64,000 nucleotides of DNA from Euonymus europaeus (taxonomy: Eukaryota; Streptophyta; Magnoliopsida; Celastrales; Celastraceae), in assembly GCA_963580455.1 (NCBI GenBank), contig OY756970.1, positions 558,001 through 622,000 on the forward strand, given 5' to 3'. Both the position numbers and the translations under genes were made by a program. This document shows positions 1-12,000 of the stretch, piece after piece. Every line of letters starts with the position of its first letter. The first letter of the stretch is position 1. The notes below the pieces were generated by a model that was given only the letters and a program-made list of their open reading frames with translations, was not told where the DNA came from and did not search any database.

Positions 1-525
1 GTAGTGTGAAATCAAGCTAAAAATCACCCAATTCAGAACTCGGAGTCAACGGATATTCATAAAATCGTTTACGTAAAGAAACCACATTTCGCGGCTAACT
101 AGATGAAATGAGACCTACAAGCCACGAGTTCTGAAATCAAAATCCGAAATGCCAGGATTGTAGAGCTCGAAAAGTAGTGTGAAATCAAGTTAAAAATCAC
201 CCAATTCAGAACTCGGAGTCAACGGATATTCATAAAACCGTTTACGTAAAGAAACCACATTTCGCGCCTAACTAGTCGAAACGAGACCTACTAGCCACGA
301 GTTCTGAAATCAAAATCCGAAGCGCCAGTATTGTAGAGCTCGAAAATTAGTGTGAAATCAAGCTAAAAATCACCGAAGTCAGAACTCGGAGTCAACGGAT
401 ATTCATAAAACCGTTTACGTAAAGAAACCACATTTCGCGCCTAACTAAGTGAAACGAGACCTACTAGCCACGAGTTCTGAAATAAAAATCCGAAGCGCCA
501 GGATTGTAGAGCTCGAAAATTAGTG

Positions 526-534
526 TGAAATCAA
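526..534 (+). repeat. Internal direct repeat, first copy (TGAAATCAA)
   Basis: TGAAATCAA at phase 7-15 is repeated at 651-659 (phase 132-140). In both places it is followed within a few bases by an AATC...CGAA string (AAATCACCGAA after the first, AATCCGAA after the second). This suggests the monomer may contain two related submotifs about 48 bp apart across the monomer junction (125 bp apart inside the monomer). The match is short, so an ancestral partial duplication is possible but weakly supported. Confidence 0.6.
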
Positions 535-550
535 GCTAAAAATCACCGAA

Positions 551-561
551 TTCAGAACTCG
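551..561 (+). repeat. Left arm of the monomer inverted repeat
   Basis: TTCAGAACTCG at phase 32-42 is the exact reverse complement of CGAGTTCTGAA at 644-654 in the same monomer. With GAATTC present just outside, the pairing extends to 13 of 14 positions. The arm recurs in nearly every monomer of the window, with occasional substitutions such as AACTTGG near 1594 and 7648. Whether it forms a structure or binds a protein cannot be judged from sequence alone. Confidence 0.9.
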
Positions 562-586
562 GAGTCAACGGATATTCATAAAACCG

Positions 587-596
587 TTTACGTAAA
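587..596. other. 10-bp perfect palindrome TTTACGTAAA
   Basis: Phase 68-77 reads TTTACGTAAA, a perfect palindrome with a central CpG, present in almost every monomer. Rare broken copies are seen, such as TTTAGTAAA at 2491-2499 (one base lost), a TTTAGGTAAA copy near 1971, TTTTCGTAAA near 45390 and TTTCTGTAAA near 52460 and 53500. Its core TTACGTAA matches the general shape of bZIP-type binding sites (established knowledge), but binding here is only a possibility. Confidence 0.85.
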
Positions 597-643
597 GTAA
601 CCACATTTCGCGCCTAACTAGGTGAAACGAGACCTACAAGCCA

Positions 644-654
644 CGAGTTCTGAA
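644..654 (+). repeat. Right arm of the monomer inverted repeat
   Basis: CGAGTTCTGAA at phase 125-135 pairs with the left arm at 551-561 across an 82-bp loop. Recurrent variants within or next to the arm include GTTATGAA (for example near 1340), GATTTCTGAA (near 5490 and 6008) and CGAAATCTGAA (near 2894, 8949 and 9987). The same 11-bp element in the opposite sense is therefore available twice per monomer across the array. Confidence 0.9.
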
Positions 655-659
655 ATCAA
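651..659 (+). repeat. Internal direct repeat, second copy (TGAAATCAA)
   Basis: This is the second copy of the nine-base string at 526-534. It overlaps the last four bases of the inverted-repeat right arm and is followed by AATCCGAA, a shortened form of what follows the first copy. It is present in most monomers of the array. Confidence 0.6.
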
Positions 660-2490
660 AATCCGAAATGCCAGGATTGTAGAGCTCGAAAAGTAGTGTG
701 AAATCAAGCTAAAAATCACCGAATTCAGAACTCGGAGTCAACGGATATTCATAAAACCGTTTACGTAAAGAAACAACATTTCGCGCCTAAATAGGTGAAA
801 CGAGACCTACTAGCTACGAGTTCTGAAATCAAAATCCGAAATGCCAGGATTGTAGAGCTCGAAAAGTAGTGTGAAATCAAGCTAAAAATCACCGAATTCA
901 GAACTCGGAGTCAACGGATATTCATAAAACCTTTTACGTAAAGAAACCACATTTCGCGGCTAACTAGGTGAAACGAGACCTACTAGCCACGAGTTCTGAA
1001 ATCAAAATCCGAAGCTTTAGGATTGTAGAGCTCGAAAAGTAGAGTGAAATTAAGCTAAAAATCACCGAATTCAGAACTCGGAGTAAACGGATATTCATAA
1101 AACTGTTTACGTAAAGAAACCACATTTCGCGGCTAACTAGGTGAAACGAGACCTACAAGCCACGAGTTATGAAATCAAAATCAGAAACGCCAGGATTGTA
1201 GAGCTCGAAAATTAGTGTGAAATCAAGCTAAAAATCACCGAATTCAGAACTCGGAGTCAACGGATATTCATAAAACCGTTTACGTAAAGAAACCACATTT
1301 CACGCCTAACTAGGTGAAACGAGACCTACAAGCCACGAGTTATGAAATCAAAATCCGAAACTCCAGGATTGTAGATCTCGAAAAGTAGTGTGAAATCGAG
1401 CTAAAAATCACCGAATTCAGAACTCGGAGTCAACGGATATTCATAAAATCGTTTACGTAAAGAAACCACATTTCGCGGCTAACTAGATGAAACGAGACCT
1501 ACAAGCCACGAGTTCTGAAATCAAAATCCGAAATACCAGGATTGTAGAGCTCGAAAAGTAGTGTGAAATCAAGTTAAAAATCACCCAATTCAGAACTTGG
1601 AGTCAACGGATATTCATAAAACCGTTTACGTAAAGAAACCACATTTCGCGCCTAACTAGTCGAAACGAGACCTACTAGCCACGAGTTCTGAAATCAAAAT
1701 CCGAAATGCCAGGATTGTAGAGCTCGAAAAGTAGTGTGAAATCAAGCTACAAATCACCGAATTCAGAACTCGGAGTCAACGGATATTCATAAAACCTTTT
1801 ACGTAAAGAAACCACATTTCGCGGCTAACTAGGTGAAACGAGACCTACTAGCAACGAGTTCTGAAATCAAAATCCGAAGCTTTAGGATTGTAGAGCTCGA
1901 AAAGTAGTGTGAAATTAAGCTAAAAATCACCGAATTCAGAACTCGGAGTAAACGAATATTCATAAAACTGTTTAGGTAAAGAAACCACATTTCGCGGCTA
2001 ACTAGGTGAAACAAGACCTACTAGCCAAGAGTTCTGAAATCAAAATTCGAAACTTCAGGATTGTAGAGCTCGAAAAGTAGTGTGAAATCAAGCTAAAAAT
2101 CACCCAATTCAGAACTCGGAGTCAACGGATATTCATAAAATCGTTTACGTAAAGAAACCACATTTCGCGGCTAACTAGATGAAACGAGACCTACAAGCCA
2201 CGAGTTCTGAAATCAAAATCCGAAATGCCAGGATTGTAGAGCTCGAAAAGTAGTGTGAAATCAAGTTAAAAATCACCCAATTCAGAACTCGGAGTCAACG
2301 GATATTCATAAAACCGTTTACGTAAAGAAACCACATTTCGCGCCTAACTAGTCGAAACGAGACCTACTAGCCACGAGTTCTGAAATCAAAATCCGAAGCG
2401 CCAGTATTGTAGAGCTCGAAAATTAGTGTGAAATCAAGCTAAAAATCACCGAAGTCAGAACTCGGAGTCAACGGATATTCATAAAACCGT

Positions 2491-2499
2491 TTAGTAAAG
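2491..2499 (+). other. One-base deletion in the palindrome (172-bp monomer)
   Basis: TTTACGTAAA is reduced to TTTAGTAAA between 2493 and 2494. This is the only length change in the first 32 kb and it is absent from the duplicate at about 8548, so it arose after that duplication (or is a sequencing or assembly error). Confidence 0.85.
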
Positions 2500-5159
2500 A
2501 AACCACATTTCGCGCCTAACTAGGTGAAACGAGACCTACTAGCCACGAGTTCTGAAATCAAAATCCGAAGCGCCAGGATTGTAGAGCTCGAAAATTAGTG
2601 TGAAATCAAGCTAAAAATCACCGAATTCAGAACTCGGAGTCAACGGATATTCATAAAACCGTTTACGTAAAGAAACCACATTTCGCGCCTAACTAGGTGA
2701 AACGAGACCTACTAGCCACGAGTTCTGAAATCAAAATCCGAAGCTTCAGGATTGTAGAGCTCGAAAAGTAGTGTGAAATCAAGCTAAAAATCACCCAATT
2801 CAGAACTCGGAGTCAACGGATATTCATAAAATCGTTTACGTAAAGAAACCACATTTCGCGGCTAACTAGATGAAACGAGACCTACAAGTCACGAAATCTG
2901 AAATCAAAATCCGAAATGCCAGGATTGTAGAGCTCGAAAAGTAGTGTGAAATCAAGTTAAAAATCACCCAATTCAGAACTCGGAGTCAACGGATATTCAT
3001 AAAACCGTTTACGTAAAGAAACCACATTTCGCGCCTAACTAGTCGAAACGAGACCTACTAGCCACGAGTTCTGAAATCAAAATCCGAAGCGCCAGGATTG
3101 TAGAGCTCGAAAATTAGTGTGAAATCAAGCTAAAAATCACCGAATTCAGAACTCGGAGTCAACGGATATTCATAAAACCGTTTACGTAAAGAAACCACAT
3201 TTCGCGCCTAACTAGGTGAAACGAGACCTACTAGCCACGAGTTCTGAAATCAAAATCCGAAGCGCCAGGATTGTAGAGCTCGAAAATTAGTGTGAAATCA
3301 AGCTAAAAATCACCGAATTCAGAACTCGGAGTCAACGGATATTCATAAAACCGTTTACGTAAAGTAACCACATTTCGCGCCTAACTAGGTGAAACGAGAC
3401 CTACAAGCCACGAGTTCTGAAATCAAAATCAGAAATGCCAGGATTGTAGAGCTCGAAAATTAGTGTGAAATCAAGCTAAAAATCACCGAATTCAGAACTC
3501 GGAGTCAACGGATATTCATAAAACCTTTTACGTAAAGAAACCACATTTCGCGGCTAACTAGGTGAAACGAGACCTACTAGCCACGAGTTCTGAAATCAAA
3601 ATCCGAAGCTTTAGGATTGTAGAGCTCGAAAAGTAGTGTGAAATTAAGCTAAAAATCACCGAATTCAGAACTCGGAGTAAACGGATATTCATAAAACCGT
3701 TTACGTAAAGAAACCACATTTCGCGCCTAACTAGGTGAAACGAGACCTACTAGCCACGAGTTCTGAAATAAAAATCCGAAGCGCCAGGATTGTAGAGCTC
3801 GAAAATTAGTGTGAAATCAAGCTAAAAATCACCGAATTCAGAACTCGGAGTCAACGGATATTCATAAAACCGTTTACGTAAAGTAACCACATTTCGCGCC
3901 TAACTAGGTGAAACGAGACCTACAAGCCACGAGTTCTGAAATCAAAATCCGAAATGCCAGGATTGTAGAGCTCGAAAAGTAGTGTGAAATCAAGCTAAAA
4001 ATCACCGAATTCAGAACTCGGAGTCAACGGATATTCATAAAACCGTTTACGTAAAGAAACAACATTTCGCGCCTAACTAGGTGAAACGAGACCTACTAGC
4101 CACGAGTTCTGAAATCAAAATCCGAAATGCCAGGATTGTAGAGCTCGAAAAGTAGTGTGAAATCAAGCTAAAAATCACCGAATTCAGAACTCGGAGTCAA
4201 CGGATATTCATAAAACCTTTTACGTAAAGAAACCACATTTCGCGGCTAACTAGGTGAAACGAGACCTACTAGACACGAGTTCTGAAATCAAAATCCGAAG
4301 CTTTAGGATTGTAGAGCTCGAAAAGTAGTGTGAAATTAAGCTAAAAATCACCGAATTCAGAACTCGGAGTAAACGGATATTCATAAAACTGTTTACGTAA
4401 AGAAACCACATTTCGCGGCTAACTAGGTGAAACAAGACCTACTAGCCACGAGTTCTGAAATCAAAATCCGAAACTTCAGGATTGTAGAGCTCGAAAAGTA
4501 GTGTGAAATCAAGCTAAAAATCACCCAATTCAGAACTCGGAGTCAACGGATATTCATAAAATCGTTTACGTAAAGAAACCACATTTCGCGGCTAACTAGA
4601 TGAAACGAGACCTACAAGCCACGAGTTCTGAAATCAAAATCCGAAATGCCAGGATTGTAGAGCTCGAAAAGTAGTGTGAAATCAAGTTAAAAATCACCCA
4701 ATTCAGAACTCGGAGTCAACGGATATTCATAAAACCGTTTACGTAAAGAAACCACATTTCGCGCCTAACTAGTCGAAACGAGAACTACTAGCCACGAGTT
4801 CTGAAATCAAAATCCGAAGCGCCAGGATTGTAGAGCTCGAAAATTAGTGTGAAATCAAGCTAAAAATCACCGAATTCAGAACTCGGAGTCAACGGATATT
4901 CATAAAACCGTTTACGTAAAGAAACCACATTTCGCGCCTAACCAGGTGAAACGAGACCTACTAGCCACGAGTTCTGAAATCAAAATCCGAAGCGCCAGGA
5001 TTGTAGAGCTCGAAAATTAGTGTGAAATCAAGCTAAAAATCACCGAATTCAGAACTCGGAGTCAACGGATATTCATAAAACCGTTTACGTAAAGTAACCA
5101 CATTTCGCGCCTAACTTGGTGAAACGAGACCTACAAGCCACGAGTTCTGAAATCAAAAT

Positions 5160-6060
5160 CAGAAACGCCAGGATTGTAGAGCTCGAAAATTAGTGTGAAA
5201 TCAAGCTAAAAATCACCGAATTCAGAACTCGGAGTCAACGGATATTCATAAAACCGTTTACGTAAAGAAACCATATTTCACGCCTAACTAGGTGAAACGA
5301 GACCTACAAGCCACGAGTTATGAAATCAAAATCCGAAACTCCAGGATTGTAGATCTCGAAAAGTAGTGTGAAATCGAGCTAAAAATCACCGAATTCAGAA
5401 CTCGGAGTCAACGGATATTAATAAAACCGTTTACGTAAAGAAACCACATTTCGCGCCTAACTAGGTGAAACGAGACCTACTAGCCACGATTTCTGAAATC
5501 AAAATCCGAAATGCCAGGATTGTAGAGCTCGAAAAGTAGTGTGAAATCAAGCTACAAATCACCGAATTCAGAACTCGGAGTCAACGGATATTCATAAAAC
5601 CGTTTACGTAAAGAAACCACATTTCGCGCCTAACTAGGTGAAACGAGACCTACAAGCCACGAGTTATGAAATCAAAATCAGAAACGCCAGGATTGTAGAG
5701 CTCGAAAATTAGTGTGAAATCAAGCTGAAAATCACCGAATTCAGAACTCGGAGTCAACGGATATTCATAAAACCGTTTACGTAAAGAAACCACATTTCAC
5801 GCCTAACTAGGTGAAACGAGACCTACAAGCCACGAGTTATGAAATCAAAATCCGAAACTCCAGGATTGTAGATCTCGAAAAGTAGTGTGAAATCGAGCTA
5901 AAAATCACCGAATTCAGAACTCGGAGTCAACGGATATTAATAAAACCGTTTACGTAAAGAAACCACATTTCGCGCCTAACTAGGTGAAACGAGACCTACT
6001 AGCCACGATTTCTGAAATCAAAATCCGAAATGCCAGGATTGTAGAGCTCGAAAAGTAGTG
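5160..6060 (+). repeat. Three-monomer tandem duplication inside domain I
   Basis: The order CAGAAACGCC..., CACGCC with GATCTCG, and ATTAATAAAACC with GATTTCTGAA occurs at about 5160-5520 and again at about 5680-6040, a 519-bp (three-monomer) offset. The same double unit is present in the second block at about 12945-13845, so the small duplication predates the large one. Confidence 0.75.
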
Positions 6061-9000
6061 TGAAATCAAGCTAAAAATCACCCAATTCAGAACTCGGAGT
6101 CAACGGATATTCATAAAATCGTTTACGTAAAGAAACCACATTTCGCGGCTAACTAGATGAAACGAGACCTACAAGCCACGAGTTCTGAAATCAAAATCCG
6201 AAATGCCAGGATTGTAGAGCTCGAAAAGTAGTGTGAAATCAAGTTAAAAATCACCCAATTCAGAACTCGGAGTCAACGGATATTCATAAAACCGTTTACG
6301 TAAAGAAACCACATTTCGCGCCTAACTAGTCGAAACGAGACCTACTAGCCACGAGTTCTGAAATCAAAATCCGATGCGCCAGTATTGTAGAGCTCGAAAA
6401 TTAGTGTGAAATCAAGCTAAAAATCACCGAAGTCAGAACTCGGAGTCAACGGATATTCATAAAACCGTTTACGTAAAGAAACCACATTTCGCGCCTAACT
6501 AGGTGAAACGAGACCTACTAGCCACGAGTTCTGAAATAAAAATCCGAAGCGCCAGGATTGTAGAGCTCGAAAATTAGTGTGAAATCAATCCAAAAATCAC
6601 CGAATTCAGAACTCGGAGTCAACGGATATTCATAAAACCGTTTACGTAAAGTAACCACATTTCGCGCCTAACTAGGTGAAACGAGACCTACAAGCCACGA
6701 GTTCTGAAATCAAAATCCGAAATGCCAGGATTGTAGAGCTCGAAAAGTAGTGTGAAATCAAGCTAAAAATCACCGAATTCAGAACTCGGAGTCAACGGAT
6801 ATTCATAAAACCGTTTACGTAAAGAAACAACATTTCGCGCCTAAATAGGTGAAACGAGACCTACTAGCTACGAGTTCTGAAATCAAAATCCGAAATGCCA
6901 GGATTGTAGAGCTCGAAAAGTAGTGTGAAATCAAGCTAAAAATCACCGAATTCAGAACTCGGAGTCAACGGATATTCATAAAACCTTTTACGTAAAGAAA
7001 CCACATTTCGCGGCTAACTAGGTGAAACGAGACCTACTAGCCACGAGTTCTGAAATCAAAATCCGAAGCTTTAGGATTGTAGAGCTCGAAAAGTAGAGTG
7101 AAATTAAGCTAAAAATCACCGAATTCAGAACTCGGAGTAAACGGATATTCATAAAACTGTTTACGTAAAGAAACCACATTTCGCGGCTAACTAGGTGAAA
7201 CGAGACCTACAAGCCACGAGTTATGAAATCAAAATCAGAAACGCCAGGATTGTAGAGCTCGAAAATTAGTGTGAAATCAAGCTAAAAATCACCGAATTCA
7301 GAACTCGGAGTCAACGGATATTCATAAAACCGTTTACGTAAAGAAACCACATTTCACGCCTAACTAGGTGAAACGAGACCTACAAGCCACGAGTTATGAA
7401 ATCAAAATCCGAAACTCCAGGATTGTAGATCTCGAAAAGTAGTGTGAAATCGAGCTAAAAATCACCGAATTCAGAACTCGGAGTCAACGGATATTCATAA
7501 AATCGTTTACGTAAAGAAACCACATTTCGCGGCTAACTAGATGAAACGAGACCTACAAGCCACGAGTTCTGAAATCAAAATCCGAAATACCAGGATTGTA
7601 GAGCTCGAAAAGTAGTGTGAAATCAAGTTAAAAATCACCCAATTCAGAACTTGGAGTCAACGGATATTCATAAAACCGTTTACGTAAAGAAACCACATTT
7701 CGCGCCTAACTAGTCGAAACGAGACCTACTAGCCACGAGTTCTGAAATCAAAATCCGAAATGCCAGGATTGTAGAGCTCGAAAAGTAGTGTGAAATCAAG
7801 CTACAAATCACCGAATTCAGAACTCGGAGTCAACGGATATTCATAAAACCTTTTACGTAAAGAAACCACATTTCGCGGCTAACTAGGTGAAACGAGACCT
7901 ACTAGCAACGAGTTCTGAAATCAAAATCCGAAGCTTTAGGATTGTAGAGCTCGAAAAGTAGTGTGAAATTAAGCTAAAAATCACCGAATTCAGAACTCGG
8001 AGTAAACGAATATTCATAAAACTGTTTAGGTAAAGAAACCACATTTCGCGGCTAACTAGGTGAAACAAGACCTACTAGCCAAGAGTTCTGAAATCAAAAT
8101 TCGAAACTTCAGGATTGTAGAGCTCGAAAAGTAGTGTGAAATCAAGCTAAAAATCACCCAATTCAGAACTCGGAGTCAACGGATATTCATAAAATCGTTT
8201 ACGTAAAGAAACCACATTTCGCGGCTAACTAGATGAAACGAGACCTACAAGCCACGAGTTCTGAAATCAAAATCCGAAATGCCAGGATTGTAGAGCTCGA
8301 AAAGTAGTGTGAAATCAAGTTAAAAATCACCCAATTCAGAACTCGGAGTCAACGGATATTCATAAAACCGTTTACGTAAAGAAACCACATTTCGCGCCTA
8401 ACTAGTCGAAACGAGACCTACTAGCCACGAGTTCTGAAATCAAAATCCGAAGCGCCAGTATTGTAGAGCTCGAAAATTAGTGTGAAATCAAGCTAAAAAT
8501 CACCGAAGTCAGAACTCGGAGTCAACGGATATTCATAAAACCGTTTACGTAAAGAAACCACATTTCGCGCCTAACTAGGTGAAACGAGACCTACTAGCCA
8601 CGAGTTCTGAAATCAAAATCCGAAGCGCCAGGATTGTAGAGCTCGAAAATTAGTGTGAAATCAAGCTAAAAATCACCGAATTCAGAACTCGGAGTTAACG
8701 GATATTCATAAAACCGTTTACGTAAAGAAACCACATTTCGCGCCTAACTAGGTGAAACGAGACCTACTAGCCACGAGTTCTGAAATCAAAATCCGAAGCT
8801 TCAGGATTGTAGAGCTCGAAAAGTAGTGTGAAATCAAGCTAAAAATCACCCAATTCAGAACTCGGAGTCAACGGATATTCATAAAATCGTTTACGTAAAG
8901 AAACCACATTTCGCGGCTAACTAGATGAAACGAGACCTACAAGTCACGAAATCTGAAATCAAAATCCAAAATGCCAGGATTGTAGAGCTCGAAAAGTAGT

Positions 9001-12000
9001 GTGAAATCAAGTTAAAAATCACCCAATTCAGAACTCGGAGTCAACGGATATTCATAAAACCGTTTACGTAAAGAAACCACATTTCGCGCCTAACTAGTCG
9101 AAACGAGACCTACTAGCCTCGAGTTCTGAAATCAAAATCCGAAGCGCCAGGATTGTAGAGCTCGAAAATTAGTGTGAAATCAAGCTAAAAATCACCGAAT
9201 TCAGAACTCGGAGTCAACGGATATTCATAAAACCGTTTACGTAAAGAAACCACATTTCGCGCCTAACTAGGTGAAACGAGACCTACTAGCCACGAGTTCT
9301 GAAATCAAAATCCGAAGCGCCAGGATTGTAGAGCTCGAAAATTAGTGTGAAATCAAGCTAAAAATCACCGAATTCAGAACTCGGAGTCAACGGATATTCA
9401 TAAAACCGTTTACGTAAAGTAACCACATTTCGCGCCTAACTAGGTAAAACGAGACCTACAAGCCACGAGTTCTGAAATCAAAATCAGAAATGCCAGGATT
9501 GTAGAGCTCGAAAATTAGTGTGAAATCAAGCTAAAAATCACCGAATTCAGAACTCGGAGTCAACGGATATTCATAAAACCTTTTACGTAAAGAAACCACA
9601 TTTCGCGGCTAACTAGGTGAAACGAGACCTACTAGCCACGAGTTCTGAAATCAAAATCCGAAACTTCAGGATTGTAGAGCTCGAAAAGTAGTGTGAAATT
9701 AAGCTAAAAATCACCGAATTCAGAACTCGGAGTAAACGGATATTCATAAAACTGTTTACGTAAAGAAACCACATTTCGCGGCTAACTAGGTGAAACAAGA
9801 CCTACTAGCCACGAGTTCTGAAATCAAAATCCGAAACTTCAGGATTGTAGAGCTCGAAAAGTAGTGTGAAATCAAGCTAAAAATCACCCAATTCAGAACT
9901 CGGAGTCAACGGATATTCATAAAATCGTTTACGTAAAGAAACTACATTTCGCGGCTAACTAGATGAAACGAGACCTACAAGTCACGAAATCTGAAATCAA
10001 AATCCGAAATGCCAGGATTGTAGAGCTCGAAAAGTAGTGTGAAATCAAGTTAAAAATCACCCAATTCAGAACTCGGAGTCAACGGATATTCATAAAACCG
10101 TTTACGTAAAGAAACCACATTTCGCGCCTAACTAGTCGAAACGAGACCTACTAGCCACGAGTTCTGAAATCAAAATCCGAAGCGCCAGGATTGTAGAGCT
10201 CGAAAATTAGTGTGAAATCAAGCTAAAAATCACCGAATTCAGAACTCGGAGTCAACGGATATTCATAAAACCGTTTACGTAAAGAAACCACATTTCGCGC
10301 CTAACTAGGTGAAACGAGACCTACTAGCCACGAGTTCTGAAATCAAAATCCGAAGCGCCAGGATTGTAGAGCTCGAAAATTAGTGTGAAATCAAGCTAAA
10401 AATCACCGAATTCAGAACTCGGAGTCAACGGATATTCATAAAACCGTTTACGTAAAGTAACCACATTTCGCGCCTAACTAGGTGAAACGAGACCTACAAG
10501 CCACGAGTTCTGAAATCAAAATCAGAAATGCCAGGATTGTAGAGCTCGAAAATTAGTGTGAAATCAAGCTAAAAATCACCGAATTCAGAACTCGGAGTCA
10601 ACGGATATTCATAAAACCGTTTACGTAAAGAAACCACATTTCACGCCTAACTAGGTGAAACGAGACCTACAAGCCACGAGTTATGAAATCAAAATCCGAA
10701 ACTCCAGGATTGTAGATCTCGAAAAGTAGTGTGAAATCGAGCTAAAAATCACCGAATTCAGAACTCGGAGTCAACGGATATTAATAAAACCGTTTACGTA
10801 AAGAAACCACATTTCGCGCCTAACTAGGTGAAACGAGACCTACTAGCCACGAGTTCTGAAATCAAAATCCGAAATGCCAGGATTGTAGAGCTCGAAAAGT
10901 AGTGTGAAATCAAGCTAAAAATCACCGAATTCAGAACTCGGAGTCAACGGATATTCATAAAACCTTTTACGTAGAGAAACCACATTTCGCGGCTAACTAG
11001 GTGAAACGAGACCTACTAGCCACGAGTTCTGAAATCAAAATCCGAAGCTTTAGGATTGTAGAGCTCGAAAAGTAGTGTGAAATCAAGCTAAAAATCACCC
11101 AATTCAGAACTCGGAGTCAACGGATATTCATAAAATCGTTTACGTAAAGAAACCACATTTCGCGGCTAACTAGATGAAACGAGACCTACAAGCCACGAGT
11201 TCTGAAATCAAAATCCGAAATGCCAGGATTGTAGAGCTCGAAAAGTAGTGTGAAATCAAGTTAAAAATCACCCAATTCAGAACTCGGAGTCAACGGATAT
11301 TCATAAAACCGTTTACGTAAAGAAACCACATTTCGCGCCTAACTAGTCGAAACGAGACCTACTAGCCACGAGTTCTGAAATCAAAATCCGAAGCGCCAGG
11401 ATTGTAGAGCTCGAAAATTAGTGTGAAATCAAGCTAAAAATCACCGAAGTCAGAACTCGGAGTCAACGGATATTCATAAAACCGTTTACGTAAAGAAACC
11501 ACATTTCGCGCCTAACTAGGTGAAACGAGACCTACTAGCCACGAGTTCTGAAATCAAAATCCGAAACGCCAGGATTGTAGAGCTCGAAAATTAGTGTGAA
11601 ATCAAGCTAAAAATCACCGAATTCAGAACTCGGAGTCAACGGATATTCATAAAACCGTTTACGTAAAGTAACCACATTTCGCGCCTAACTAGGTGAAACG
11701 AGACCTACAAGCCACGAGTTCTGAAATCAAAATCCGAAATGCCAGGATTGTAGAGCTCGAAAAGTAGTGTGAAATCAAGCTAAAAATCACCGAATTCAGA
11801 ACTCGGAGTCAACGGATATTCATAAAACCGTTTACGTAAAGAAACAACATTTCGCGCCTAACTAGGTGAAACGAGACCTACTAGCCACGAGTTCTGAAAT
11901 CAAAATCCGAAATGCCAGGATTGTAGAGCTCGAAAAGTAGTGTGAAATCAAGCTAAAAATCACCGAATTCAGAACTCGGAGTCAACGGATATTCATAAAA

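Larger units (their letters stand above)
520..692 (+). repeat. Representative monomer (173 bp)
   Basis: This full-length copy is taken as the reference for phase. Landmarks by monomer phase: TGAAATCAA at 7-15; an A5 run at 19-23; GAATTC at 29-34 (CAATTC in many copies); TTCAGAACTCG at 32-42; A4 at 61-64; palindrome TTTACGTAAA at 68-77; TTTCGCG at 87-93; CTAACTAGG from 95; CGAGTTCTGAA at 125-135; TGAAATCAA again at 132-140; GAGCTC at 163-168, or AGATCT at 162-167 in the alternative haplotype. By hand count this copy has 37 C and 33 G (40.5% G+C) and 11 CpG dinucleotides against about 7 expected. No open frame of meaningful length crosses it on either strand. Confidence 0.95.
1..6054 (+). repeat. 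35-monomer higher-order block, first copy
   Basis: Thirty-five monomers whose individual variants recur in the same order from 6055 onward. For 1-3605 the match to 6055-9660 holds at an offset of 6054 bp, becoming 6055 bp after a one-base deletion at 2493/2494. For about 3700-6060 the match is to 11485-13845 at 7785 bp (45 monomers). Shared private changes include AACTTGG at 1594 and 7648, TAGCAACGAG near 1852 and 7906, and AGAACTA at 4781 and 12566. Only about ten differences were noticed by eye over the first 3.6 kb. Confidence 0.88.

Noticed and set aside
607..625. CENP-B box within the monomer
   Set aside because: The TTCG strings on both strands (for example TTTCGCG at phase 87-93 and the reverse complement of CTCGAAAA) lack the A and CGGG at the required spacing of NTTCGNNNNANNCGGGN.
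1829..2014. 61-codon open frame on the minus strand, with near-identical copies at 4250-4435, 7883-8068, 9613-9798, 12035-12220, 14111-14296, 18436-18621 and 21377-21562
   Set aside because: It is satellite sequence longer than one monomer, opened by variants of two adjacent monomers that travel together. Copies lie at exact monomer multiples (14, 21, 10, 14, 12, 25 and 17 monomers, with one base lost). No ribosome-binding or Kozak context, no domain and no codon-level conservation is evident, so it is not a gene.
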